Shown here: positions 14,030 to 21,777 of the stretch, one piece after another
Layout: each line of letters starts with the position of its first letter
Position numbering within the stretch: the stretch's first letter is position 1
Source: a bacterium
Lineage (GTDB): Bacteria > Chloroflexota > Dormibacteria > Aeolococcales > Bog-877
DNA: 35,956 bases
NCBI GenBank assembly: GCA_021795235.1
Contig: JAJYPP010000034.1
Location: forward strand, 1-35,956
Direction of reading: 5' to 3'
Program-made: the position numbers and the translations under genes
The notes under the pieces: generated by a model
Told to the model about the DNA's origin: nothing
The model's input: the letters and a program-made list of their open reading frames with translations, nothing else
Databases searched by the model: none

Positions 14030-16429
14030 ATGCGGGTGAGCCACGAGTGGCTCGGCTCCATGGTCGACCTGGAGGGCGTCTCCCCAAAGGAGGTGGAGCG
14101 GCTGCTGACCATGAGTGGCACCGAGGTGGAACGGGTCTCGACCTTCGCCGGCGACCTGGATCCCATCGTGATGGCAGAGGTGGTCGAGCTCCGGCGCCTG
14201 GAGGGCAGCGATCACCTGTTTCTGGCCTTGGTCCGCGGCCCCGACCCTGAACCGGTCGAGGTGGTGTGCGGGGCGCCCAATCTGTTCCTGGGAGCCATGG
14301 TGCCATGGGCCAGGCCCGGGACCAGGCTCCCATCGGGGATCGAGATCGGCAGGCGGCGGATCCGGGGCACGGACAGCGCGGGCATGCTCTGCGCGCTCGA
14401 TGAGCTGGGGCTGGGTTCAGACCACGAGGGGATCCTGACCCTGGGGCCGGGGGAGGCCGAGCCCGGCCAGCCACTTCCCGAACTCTTTCCTCCCGACAAG
14501 GTCTACGAGCTGGAGGTCCTCAGCAACCGGGCCGACTGCCTCAGCCACCTCGGGGTGGCCGGGGAGCTGGCGGCGCTGCTGGGACATGCGCTGACCCCGG
14601 GTGACAGCAGGCCGGTGGAGCGCCGGGGAGAGCCGCTGGCGGGGCCAGTGACAGTGCGCATCTCGGCCCCCGACCTGTGCACGCTCTACATCGCCGAAGG
14701 GTTCTCGGGGATACCCCGGGGCTCGGCCCCGCTCTTCGTCCGCCGCCGGCTGCTGGCGGTTGGCCAGCGGTCGCTGGGGGCGGTGGTGGACCTGGCCAAC
14801 TACGTGATGCTGGACATGGGGCAGCCGCTGCACACCTTCGACCTGGAGCGCATCCGGGGAGCCGAGGGAATGACCGCGATCGAGGTCAGGCGGGCCCGGG
14901 CGGGCGAGCGCATGGTGGGGCTGGACGGGCAGGAACGCCAGCTGGACGATCGGGCGCTGGTGATAGCCGCCAATGGCGGACCCGCCGCCGTAGCCGGCCT
15001 GATGGGCTCCTCCCATTCGGCGGTCACGGAGTCTACGACCAGCCTCCTGCTGGAGGCAGCGAGCTTCCAGTGGACGTCGATCCGGGGGACCTCCAGGAGG
15101 CTGGGGCTGAGGACCGAGGCGTCATCCCGGTTCGAGCGACGCCTCTCCCCCAATCTGGCGCCGGATGGCGCCAGGCGTTTCGCTCGCCTCCTGCACGACC
15201 ACCTGGGGGTGGCTCCGCGCCCAGGTCCGGTGACGGCGGGGGCTCTGCCCGGGCTTGGGTCCGCCATCCGGATCTCTGCCGAGCGGATCTCCCGGCTGCT
15301 GGGGATGGAGGTCAGCGGCGCGGAGTCCGGCTCCGCCCTGGAGCGGCTCGGGTTCGCGGTGGAATTGAGGGCCGAGGAGATCCTGGCCACACCGCCGGCC
15401 CGGCGCACCGATCTCAGAGTTCCCATTGACCTGGTGGAGGAGGTGGGCCGAATCCTGGGCTATGAGCGGCTGCCCTCAACCCTGCCGCCCCTGCGCCAGC
15501 CTCCGGCCCCGCAGGAGGGGACCGCGGCAGCTCGGCTGGCCGGCGACATCCTGATGGGAGCGGGCTTCACCGAGTGCATCACCCTGAGCCTGACCGATCC
15601 CGGGCGCCCATCGCCGGTGGTGGGGATGGGGGAGAGCCAGCGGATGTTGCGGATCGGCAACCCGCTGTCGGGGTCCCTGGAGGGACTCCGGGTCTCACTC
15701 CTGCCGGGCCTGCTGGCGAGCTGCCATCTGAACCAGTCGCGAGGGCGCCAGCGCGTTCGCCTCTTCGAGCAGGGCCGGGTCTTCTGGTCCACCGCGGCAG
15801 GCGAAAGGCCCGATGAGCCCGAGCTGCTGGGGGTGGTGGACCAGGCGGCGGAAGCCGGCGCGGACGATGGCGCGGAGAGCCTCCGCCACCTGCTCCGCGT
15901 CTGCCAGGCGCTGGGAGAGCGCCTCAGCCTGGAGGACGTGAGCTTGCGGACAGCATCCCACCCCGGTCTCCACCCCGGCCGCTGCGCCGAGGTCTGGAGC
16001 GGAGGCGCGCTCCGGGGCGTGGTTGGCGAGGTCGCCCCCCGGGCGTTGGCTGCCCTGGACCTGCGCGGCCGGGTGGTGGTGGCGGAGGTCCGGGTGGACG
16101 GCTGGCTCGTCCCCGGGGGCAGGCCGGGCCTGGTCCGGGATCTGGCTGCGACCCCGCCTCTGATCGTCGACCTGGCGGTCGCGGTGCCGCTGCGGGCCAG
16201 GCTCGGGGAGGCGCTCTCCCGGGTCCGGCTGGAGGGCCCGCGGGAGCTGGAGGAGATCTCGGTCTTGGACGAGTACCAGGGCCCCCAGTTGGGATCCGAG
16301 TCGAAGGGGTGGACCTTCCGGATCGTGTTCCGCGATCCTCAGCGCACGCTGACCGGCCGCCAGGGGGCCGAGCTCAGGGACCGGGTCGGCGCCATCCTCA
16401 AGGAGGTGTCAGGCGCCAGCGTCCGCTGA
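14030..16429 (+). CDS. pheT: Phenylalanyl-tRNA synthetase beta subunit
   Basis: This 799-residue partner of PheS carries editing and tRNA-binding functions. In order, it has the N-terminal MRVSHEWL segment, an EMAP/OB-type tRNA-binding domain (about 40-150, ending GTDSAGMLCALDELGLG), the B3/B4 editing domain (about 205-395, with LDMGQPLHTFDL), the B5 domain (about 400-470), the core-like domain, and a C-terminal ferredoxin-fold anticodon-binding domain (about 705-799). Long antisense and alternate frames here arise from GC-rich codons and are not genes. The frame is open upstream into pheS, but ATG 14030 gives the canonical N-terminus. Confidence 0.97.
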   Translation: MRVSHEWLGSMVDLEGVSPKEVERLLTMSGTEVERVSTFAGDLDPIVMAEVVELRRLEGSDHLFLALVRGPDPEPVEVVCGAPNLFLGAMVPWARPGTRLPSGIEIGRRRIRGTDSAGMLCALDELGLGSDHEGILTLGPGEAEPGQPLPELFPPDKVYELEVLSNRADCLSHLGVAGELAALLGHALTPGDSRPVERRGEPLAGPVTVRISAPDLCTLYIAEGFSGIPRGSAPLFVRRRLLAVGQRSLGAVVDLANYVMLDMGQPLHTFDLERIRGAEGMTAIEVRRARAGERMVGLDGQERQLDDRALVIAANGGPAAVAGLMGSSHSAVTESTTSLLLEAASFQWTSIRGTSRRLGLRTEASSRFERRLSPNLAPDGARRFARLLHDHLGVAPRPGPVTAGALPGLGSAIRISAERISRLLGMEVSGAESGSALERLGFAVELRAEEILATPPARRTDLRVPIDLVEEVGRILGYERLPSTLPPLRQPPAPQEGTAAARLAGDILMGAGFTECITLSLTDPGRPSPVVGMGESQRMLRIGNPLSGSLEGLRVSLLPGLLASCHLNQSRGRQRVRLFEQGRVFWSTAAGERPDEPELLGVVDQAAEAGADDGAESLRHLLRVCQALGERLSLEDVSLRTASHPGLHPGRCAEVWSGGALRGVVGEVAPRALAALDLRGRVVVAEVRVDGWLVPGGRPGLVRDLAATPPLIVDLAVAVPLRARLGEALSRVRLEGPRELEEISVLDEYQGPQLGSESKGWTFRIVFRDPQRTLTGRQGAELRDRVGAILKEVSGASVR

Positions 16430-16436
16430 TCCGGGA

Positions 16437-17030
16437 GTGGTGGAGGACCAACCCGCCCAGCTTCTGCGTGGACCGCGGCTGGGGCGCCGGTTCTTCGCTC
16501 GCCCCAGCCCGGAGGTGGCCCGGGACCTGCTCGGCTGCTGGTTGGTGAGGAGAAGTGAGACGGGGGTGATCCCGGTCCGCATCTGTGAGACCGAGGCCTA
16601 TCTGGGAGAGCAGGACCCAGCCTCGCACGCGCGGATGGGTCCCACGCCGCGCAACCTGCCCATGTACGGCCCCCCCGGGGTGGCGTACGTCTACTTCATA
16701 TACGGCATGCACCACTGCCTCAATGTCGTCACCGGACCCCGGGGCCGGGCCGAGGCGGTGCTGCTCAGAGCAGCTCTGCCCAGCTCGCTGCTGGGGGGAC
16801 GGCGCCTTGATGGGCCGGCCCGACTCTGCTCCGCGTTGGGTATAGACCTTCGCCACAACCGCTTGGACCTCTGCTCCAGGCGGTCTGCGGAGTTCTGGTT
16901 CGAAAGGGGGGAGCGACCCATGGAAGACCAGATTGCGGTCGGTCCCAGGGTGGGCGTTCGCGATCCCTCGCTGCTGCGGTTCATGATTCTGCCCGGAGGG
17001 ACTCGGGCGGTCAGATCGACCCGGGAATGA
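16437..17030 (+). CDS. mpg: DNA-3-methyladenine glycosylase (AAG/MPG family)
   Basis: This base-excision repair glycosylase of about 197 residues removes alkylated purines. Family motifs are visible: FFARPSPEVARDLLG near the start, RICETEAYLGEQDPASHA with the catalytic Glu, RNLPMYGPPGVAYVYFIYGMHHCLNVVT, then DGPARLCSALGI, and IAVGPRVGV. The length is normal for bacterial AAG. Two GTG codons stand in tandem at 16437 and 16440; neither has an ideal ribosome site, so the exact start is uncertain. The gene follows pheT by seven bases and ends the operon just before a strong hairpin. Confidence 0.93.
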   Translation: MVEDQPAQLLRGPRLGRRFFARPSPEVARDLLGCWLVRRSETGVIPVRICETEAYLGEQDPASHARMGPTPRNLPMYGPPGVAYVYFIYGMHHCLNVVTGPRGRAEAVLLRAALPSSLLGGRRLDGPARLCSALGIDLRHNRLDLCSRRSAEFWFERGERPMEDQIAVGPRVGVRDPSLLRFMILPGGTRAVRSTRE

Positions 17031-17035
17031 AATGA

Positions 17036-17061
17036 AGAGCGGGCCCCTGGGGGCCCGCTCT
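17036..17061. terminator. Strong bidirectional hairpin after mpg
   Basis: AGAGCGGGCCCC and GGGGCCCGCTCT form a perfect 12-bp stem with a two-base minimal loop. A short AT-rich run follows on each side, as TGAAATTT on the plus strand and TTCATTTC on the minus strand. It ends the pheT-mpg transcript and would equally end the minus-strand RNA unit described next. Confidence 0.8.
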
Positions 17062-17273
17062 GAAATTTGCCGGTGCTTGGCACCGAGTCCAGCGGATAAG
17101 CCGGACTACATTCGGGTAGTCAGTCAGCCCTGCGCCGAGGCCCGACAAACCTGGCGGTGGGCGAGGCCACCGTCGTGACACGGCCTCGGGGGGCCGATCA
17201 CTCCGCCCTGGTCTGCCTCAGCAATGTCCAGAGGGTTCGCATTTCACTCACCTCCGTCTGATTCCAGTAACCT
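17050..17273 (-). ncRNA. Candidate structured RNA or leader-peptide transcript
   Basis: On the minus strand a promoter-like pair (17310-17280) is followed by about 220-240 nt that end at the strong hairpin. Within it lies a GGAGG site and a 14-codon frame, MRTLWTLLRQTRAE. After that come several stems: GGTGC/GCACC, GACTAC/GTAGTC, AGTCC/GGACT, and a CGAGGCC segment that can pair with either of two downstream GGCCTCG copies. Such mutually exclusive pairing is typical of regulatory leaders, but no gene follows in this direction because mpg is antisense. It may be a free-standing small RNA. It carries a CCGGCTTATC sequence reminiscent of an RNase P 3' end but lacks the rest of that RNA. Confidence 0.4.
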
Positions 17274-17279
17274 GCCTCC

Positions 17280-17310
17280 ACCATAGCACCGTTTCAACTC
17301 GGGCTGTCAA
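17280..17310 (-). promoter_or_regulatory. Minus-strand promoter for the RNA unit
   Basis: TTGACA (minus strand, 17310-17305) is a perfect -35. A -10 is either GCTATG after 17 bases or TATGGT after 19 bases. It drives leftward transcription into the structured unit. Confidence 0.5.
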
Positions 17311-17695
17311 GTCTCAACGGAGCAAGGTTGGGCCGCCGCCCCGGTGCTGGCGCCGGCCCGGCTCCGGCCGACCCAACCCTGTCCACACCGGGAACGGGTG
17401 CCGTGGGGCACTCCACACGGGCACGACCCCAACGCTCCGCCCTCGGCCCAGGCATCGCTCGACATCGGCGCGACTGCCAGCCCTTTGATCTCAGCTGCCG
17501 GGCCCGGCGAGACACGCTGGGGCCCGAGACCAACTCCAATGCCGACGGCGGCGGCTGGGAGGACCGCGACGCTGATCCCGATCGCCACGGGGTGGGTGCC
17601 CCATGGGATCCGCCGGTCGACCGTTGCCGTCAGGGTCCATGATCGACCTCGGGCGCGGTCTCGGGCAGCGCCTTTCCAGCCACAACCCATGGTCA
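17311..17695. other. Gap before the csoR operon
   Basis: About 385 bases contain no gene I can support. A minus-strand frame (17705-17307) has one hydrophobic segment (HPVAIGISVAVLPAAAVGIG) but starts inside the metal operator. Overlapping plus-strand frames are Pro/Arg-rich and unrecognisable. Confidence 0.4.
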
Positions 17696-17724
17696 TACCC
17701 CCCATGGGTAGCGCGTGGTAGACT
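17696..17724 (+). promoter_or_regulatory. CsoR-type operator and promoter
   Basis: TACCC-CCCAT-GGGTA (17696-17710) is an inverted repeat with the C-run/G-run character of CsoR operators. A -10 hexamer, TAGACT, lies at 17719-17724, so bound repressor would cover the -35/-10 spacer. The operon downstream encodes CsoR, which makes metal-relieved autorepression the likely control. Confidence 0.6.
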
Positions 17725-17768
17725 GGTCCTGGGTCCGGTATTGGGCCTCGATCGAGGAGGTGTCCGCC

Positions 17769-18119
17769 ATGATGTCTTGGGGAGGCGCGCAGGCGTCCAT
17801 GTGGGGGGTTGCCCTCGCGTGGATGGGGATGGTCATCGTGCTGGGCCTCCTGATCGGGGGCGCCTATGCGCTGGCGAGGAGCTCAACTCGCCGATCTGGC
17901 TCATGGCCCGGTCCGGGCTTGCCCGCGCGGGGAGCGCAGTTCGGCGTGCCGGTGAGGGAGGATCCCCTGCTCACGCTGCGGGAGCGTTACGCCCGTGGTG
18001 AGATCGAGTTCGCCGAGTTCGAGCAGCGAGTGGAGGGCCTCCTGCGCACCGAGCCGGGCCAGCCCGACCCCCAGGACAAGGCCACGGACCAGCCGGCAAG
18101 TGGGCCGCCGACCTCATGA
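17769..18119 (+). CDS. SHOCT-domain single-pass membrane protein
   Basis: This 116-residue protein starts at ATG 17769, eight bases after AGGAGG. A membrane helix spans about residues 12-37, followed by a Ser/Arg/Pro linker. A C-terminal SHOCT motif (about 65-92: DPLLTLRERYARGEIEFAEFEQRV) and a polar tail complete it. SHOCT motifs are short two-helix oligomerisation elements found on many membrane proteins; similar small proteins often stand next to csoR and copper transport genes. The stop overlaps the next start by four bases (ATGA). Confidence 0.85.
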   Translation: MMSWGGAQASMWGVALAWMGMVIVLGLLIGGAYALARSSTRRSGSWPGPGLPARGAQFGVPVREDPLLTLRERYARGEIEFAEFEQRVEGLLRTEPGQPDPQDKATDQPASGPPTS

Positions 18120-18517
18120 GACAGCCGCGCCGGCCGCCCCAGCAGCCTGAGACGGCGGTGGTTTCCACCAACGCAGGAGCCGGCTCCGGGGACGGGCCCC
18201 ATTCAACCCCAACGCGATCTGGCCCGGCCGCTCGCGTCACTCGAGGTTATGCCTCGGGGAAGGAGGACTACCTGGCTCGCCTGCGCAAGATCGAGGGACA
18301 GGTCCGAGGTCTCCAGAAGATGATCGAAGCCGACAGCTGGTGCCCCGACGTGGTCATCCAGGTGGCCTCGGCCACCCGGGCTCTCCAAGAGGTCGCGGTG
18401 GGGCTGCTCAACGACCACCTGGGCCATTGTGTGGTCGCCGCCGCCCGCACTCCCGGCGGTGCCTCTGCCGAGCTCTCGGAGGTGGCGGCGACGATCCGCC
18501 AGGTGATGCGGCTGTGA
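18116..18517 (+). CDS. csoR: CsoR-family copper-sensing repressor
   Basis: This 133-residue all-helical tetrameric repressor loses DNA affinity when it binds Cu(I). After a disordered N-terminal extension of about 48 residues, the fold begins at YLARLRKIEGQVRGLQKMIE. The metal set is Cys76, His101 and Cys105, with the spacing of the established Cys36-His61-Cys65 triad of M. tuberculosis CsoR (25 and 29 residues apart). The C-terminal helix is intact. Copper specificity therefore looks likely, although related members sense Ni/Co or persulfide. The extension is longer than usual, so an internal start is possible. The operator is upstream of the preceding gene. Confidence 0.92.
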   Translation: MRQPRRPPQQPETAVVSTNAGAGSGDGPHSTPTRSGPAARVTRGYASGKEDYLARLRKIEGQVRGLQKMIEADSWCPDVVIQVASATRALQEVAVGLLNDHLGHCVVAAARTPGGASAELSEVAATIRQVMRL

Positions 18518-18524
18518 GCCGGCG

Positions 18525-18761
18525 ATGAGCCTCAGCCGCCAGCGCGCCGCGCCCAGCTGCCCAGTTGTCGACGAGGACCTCCCCGGTTGCGCGACCGGCC
18601 CCTCTGGGCAGCTCCGCTTCGTCGCCAGGGAGCTCCTCGACATCGCCCGAAGCCTCCGCCGCGCTGCCGGCCACCGCGACGACCGCTCTGTCAGCGGGGA
18701 AAGCGACAGTCCCGAACCTGACGCTTCGGGCCCGTGCGGCGGCGCTGCGCCGGCAAAGTGA
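18525..18761 (+). CDS. Small hypothetical protein between csoR and the permease
   Basis: This is a 78-residue frame from ATG 18525 whose stop overlaps the GTG start of the permease by four bases (GTGA). It has two Cys near the N-terminus, a short amphipathic helix (LRFVARELLDIARSLRRAAG) and an acidic Ser/Glu/Pro tail. No family is recognised. The coupling is the main reason to believe in it. Confidence 0.4.
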   Translation: MSLSRQRAAPSCPVVDEDLPGCATGPSGQLRFVARELLDIARSLRRAAGHRDDRSVSGESDSPEPDASGPCGGAAPAK

Positions 18762-20443
18762 CCGGGTTGGAGGTGGTCGCCGCCGCCCACGCGCCGGTGC
18801 TGGCCGCGACGTTGCCGGGGTTTGTTGTCGACATGGGCCAGGGCATCCGCGAGGCGTTCTTCATGTTCTGGGAGACGCTCTGGGCACTGGTGCTGGGCTT
18901 CGGACTGTCCGGCGCGGTGCAGGCGTTCGTCTCCAAAGAGAACATGCAGCGGACCCTGGGGAACCACCGCCCGGCGGCGGTCGCCCGTGCCTCCGGGTTC
19001 GGGGCGATGTCCTCCAGCTGCTCCTACGCCGCCAGCGCCATGGCCAAGTCGCTGTTCCAGAAGGGCGCGGACTTCGTGGCGGCCATGGTCTTCATGGTGG
19101 CATCAACCAACCTGGTGATCGAGCTGGGTCTGGTGCTTCTGGTGCTGATCGGCTGGCAGTTCGCCGCTGCAGAGCTGGTGGGTGGCCCGCTGATGATCGT
19201 CTTGCTGGTGCTGGTCGGCGGCCTGGTCTTCCGTGGGCCGCTGGTGGAGACGGCGCGCCGGGGCCTCGCCAGGCCCGCAGGCGACAGCGAGGCCAGGAAG
19301 GGTGGCCCACCAGCCGATGGAGCCGACAGGGCCCGCTGGGAGGCGCTGGAGCAGGCTCGCGGCGAGCACCGGCGGACGGTGGAACAGGCGCCCTGGGCGA
19401 CCAAGCTCCGCTCCAAGGGGGCATGGGCCGACGCCGCAACCTACGCCATCGCGGATGTGACCATGCTCCGCAAGGAGCTGGTGATCGGCTACACCGTGGC
19501 CGGCTTCCTGGCTGCGCTGGTTCCGGCGACGGTATGGTCCGCCCTGTTCGTCACCGGCCACGGGGGCTGGACCCGCGTGGAGAACGCGGCGATTGGCCCG
19601 GTGATCGCGATGGTGAGCTGGGTGTGCTCGGTCGGGAACGTCCCTCTCGCCGCCGCCCTGTGGAAAGGGGGCATCAGCTTCGGTGGGGTGATCTCCTTCG
19701 TCTTCGCCGACCTCATCTCGATGCCGCTCATCCTCATCTACCGCAAGTTCTACGGCTGGCGTCTGACTCTACGACTGGTCTTGGTGTTCTACGTGGTGAT
19801 GGCGATCGCCGGCCTGGCGGTGGGGGAGCTGTTCTCGGCGGTGGGCCTTGTCCCCCAGGTGCGGCGAGCATCGGTGGTCGCGGTTGACTTCTCGTGGAAC
19901 TACACGAGTGTGCTCAACATCGTGTTCCTCCTGGTCTTCACCGGGCTGTGGTGGATGAAACGCCACCGCGAGCAGCTGGGTGGAGGCGCCGGGTTCGCCA
20001 TCGACCCGGTGTGCGGCATGCAGGTCCGGATCGCCGACGCGCCGGCCGAGACGACCTGGGACGAGAAGAGCTACTGGTTTTGCTCGGACCGGTGCCGGGT
20101 GCGCTTTGCGGCCGACCCCGAACGGTTCACCGGTTCCGGGGAGACCACCGAGCCGATGGCGGTGGTCTCCAGCGCCGTCGCCCGCTCCCTGGTCGCAGTC
20201 GGCCACGGCGGCAGCCACACCCACCCAGCAAACACCGCCCCAACAGAGAAGGAGGACACCATGGATCAGTCGATCTCGCCCGCAGAGCGGCCCAATCAGG
20301 TGGTCGACCCGGTGTGCCACATGACGATCGCTCCCGAGCATGCGGCAGCGCATCGTCGCCACCGGGAGACTGACTACTACTTCTGCAATCCGGGCTGCGC
20401 CGAGGCGTTCGACGCCGATCCGGCTCGCTATCTGCAGCCATAG
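18758..20443 (+). CDS. ArsP/DUF318-type permease fused to two YHS domains
   Basis: This is a 561-residue membrane transporter. The permease part (to about 405) has eight or so helices and the two diagnostic Cys-containing motifs of the family, SSSCSYAASA near 86-95 and WVCSVGNVPLAAAL near 288-301. A YHS domain (about 415-460: DPVCGMQVRI..YWFCSDRCRVRF) and a second one (about 517-561: DPVCHMTIAP..YYFCNPGCAEAF) follow. YHS domains accompany metal transporters and are thought to bind or chaperone metals. With CsoR upstream, export of copper or another soft metal is likely, although ArsP relatives move organoarsenicals. The start is taken at GTG 18758 from coupling; the frame opens earlier. Confidence 0.85.
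   Translation: MTGLEVVAAAHAPVLAATLPGFVVDMGQGIREAFFMFWETLWALVLGFGLSGAVQAFVSKENMQRTLGNHRPAAVARASGFGAMSSSCSYAASAMAKSLFQKGADFVAAMVFMVASTNLVIELGLVLLVLIGWQFAAAELVGGPLMIVLLVLVGGLVFRGPLVETARRGLARPAGDSEARKGGPPADGADRARWEALEQARGEHRRTVEQAPWATKLRSKGAWADAATYAIADVTMLRKELVIGYTVAGFLAALVPATVWSALFVTGHGGWTRVENAAIGPVIAMVSWVCSVGNVPLAAALWKGGISFGGVISFVFADLISMPLILIYRKFYGWRLTLRLVLVFYVVMAIAGLAVGELFSAVGLVPQVRRASVVAVDFSWNYTSVLNIVFLLVFTGLWWMKRHREQLGGGAGFAIDPVCGMQVRIADAPAETTWDEKSYWFCSDRCRVRFAADPERFTGSGETTEPMAVVSSAVARSLVAVGHGGSHTHPANTAPTEKEDTMDQSISPAERPNQVVDPVCHMTIAPEHAAAHRRHRETDYYFCNPGCAEAFDADPARYLQP
20261..20443 (+). CDS. Possible stand-alone YHS protein from an internal start
   Basis: ATG 20261 lies in frame inside the permease gene and is preceded by AAGGAGG with five bases between, a strong ribosome site in the middle of a coding region. 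Initiation here would give a free 60-residue YHS protein with CxxM and FCxxxC metal-site residues. The linker just before it (SHTHPANTAPTEKEDT) looks like intergenic sequence read through. The permease and this protein may once have been separate genes that lost a stop codon. Confidence 0.5.
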   Translation: MDQSISPAERPNQVVDPVCHMTIAPEHAAAHRRHRETDYYFCNPGCAEAFDADPARYLQP

Positions 20444-20569
20444 GCTAGGTCGGCTGCCTCAGGCCGCCTGGGTGGGCAGCGCACTGTGCTGGGATCATTC
20501 CGAACAGAGCACGCCTGGGGTTGCAACAACGGGCCCTCGCCTCAGACGCATCAGCCCAGTAGGTCCCAC

Positions 20570-21121
20570 CTATGCCGAGGGGATCGCGCTCACCGCCGAG
20601 CCTCTCACCACCGGTGCCCAGAGCCTCCTGGCGGCCATGGAGCCGTACCAGCCGGCGTCTCCGAAGTTGTAGACGTTGCCGCGCGAGGTCACCAGCCAGT
20701 AGCCGTGGCCGTCGGGGGTCGCGGCCATCCCGACCACGGGCGCCCCGAGCCTCCTGGCGGCCATGGAGCCGTACCAGCCGGCGTCCCCGAAGCGGTAGAC
20801 GTTGCCGCGCGAGGTCACCAGCCAGTAGCCACCCTGATCCACGCTGTGCGCGATCCGGACCACGGCGCCACGCTCCGTGAGCCCTGCGATCTCGGCCAGG
20901 GCCGAGGCGGGAGAGGCCTGTGCGACCTGACGCGCGATCGCGCTCTTGCCCATCCCCGGAGGTCCGACGACGGTGACCACCCGGGCTGCCGCAATCAGCC
21001 TGCGAACGGTCTCGACATGGTCCGCGCGACCCACGAGAATCGGATCCGGGGTCCGGGTTCGGGGCGCCTCGGCCCCGCCGGGCTGGGTGGAGCCGGTGGC
21101 AACGACCATGGTCACGGTCAC
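20570..21121 (-). CDS. Chimeric P-loop and WYGS-repeat protein, probably a remnant
   Basis: This is a 183-residue frame from GTG 21121 (ATG 21109 is an alternative). The N-terminal half is the start of a STAND-type NTPase: LVGRADHVETVRRLI, then Walker A VVGPPGMGKSAIARQVA. No Walker B or later NTPase part follows. Instead the frame passes into two 42-residue repeats of GYWLVTSRGNVY.FGDAGWYGSMAARRL type. Repeats of this kind form beta-propeller-like surfaces in actinobacterial proteins. Full-length relatives are much larger, so this looks like a deletion product or domain shuffle. A TATAGT hexamer on the minus strand near 21179 could drive it. Confidence 0.55.
   Translation of the reverse strand: MTVTMVVATGSTQPGGAEAPRTRTPDPILVGRADHVETVRRLIAAARVVTVVGPPGMGKSAIARQVAQASPASALAEIAGLTERGAVVRIAHSVDQGGYWLVTSRGNVYRFGDAGWYGSMAARRLGAPVVGMAATPDGHGYWLVTSRGNVYNFGDAGWYGSMAARRLWAPVVRGSAVSAIPSA
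20621..20830. repeat. Near-perfect tandem duplication, 126-bp period
   Basis: The 84 bases at 20621-20704 recur at 20747-20830 with only a few differences, mainly TCTCCGAAGTTG against TCCCCGAAGCGG. The spacing of 126 bases equals one 42-residue protein repeat. Such high identity at DNA level indicates a recent duplication. Confidence 0.85.
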
Positions 21122-21777
21122 AACTCAGAGCGCCAGGGCACCGGCGCGCCGTCATCGTGCCTGGCTGGCAGCTCACTATAGGTGGGTACCGGCGCTCTGT
21201 GGTGACGTGGGGCTGAAGCGGCGGCTCTTTGTCCGAGTCCGGGGGAATAGCCGGCTCTGAGTCCACGGATCCTGGCCGGCACCGCCGCGCGTCCGGATTC
21301 CGCCGGGTGGGCAGGAGATCGGGGGGCAAACAGCTGCACGTACGGTGAGCCACAGTGAGCGGAGATGGACATCAAGCAGGGGGGCCGCCGCACACAACCT
21401 CCGCGACTGGACGGACCACGCCAGGCGTGGCTCAGTTGGAGCCACGGCCCCGCTCGTTCCCGGGCCGTCCTCGGACGGTACGGGCGGCGGCTCGGATGAC
21501 CGGGCACCTGAGGCGTGGACGTAGGGCCAGCGCTTCGGCGCAGGCGGTCTGCGCTGAGGCCAGAACCGAACCTGGCAACGGCAGAGGGACCCCGCGAGGG
21601 GTGTCACAGCAGCGGGCTCGACTCAGGTTCACCGCTGTGGCAGCGGACGATGACGGCAGAGGGCGCTGCCGGCGGGTCCGCCCCACCGGCCAGCCCGACA
21701 CCGTCCCCTTGCCTTGGTCCGGAAGGTGGGGGCGGCGCCTCTGATCTTCGTGGGCACCGGGGCCCGAGTCGCCCGAC
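21122..21777. other. Gene-poor stretch between the chimeric ORF and the molybdenum hydroxylase
   Basis: No supportable gene is visible on either strand. Frames are Arg/Pro/Ser-rich and overlapping. It may hold the decayed upstream part of the NTPase gene, but no motif proves this. Confidence 0.4.

Noticed and set aside
17036..17310. RNase P RNA (rnpB) on the minus strand
   Set aside because: CCGGCTTATC resembles the RNase P 3' end, but the conserved GAGGAAAGTCCGG block and the catalytic core are absent within 400 bases, and the unit is too short.
17307..17705. Minus-strand membrane protein divergent from the csoR operon
   Set aside because: One hydrophobic segment only, start codon inside the CsoR-type operator, no ribosome site and no family resemblance.
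20621..20830. CRISPR-like repeat array
   Set aside because: There are only two copies of 84 bases, in frame with a protein repeat; spacing and coding context fit a duplicated 42-residue unit. No CRISPR array or cas gene is visible in the window.
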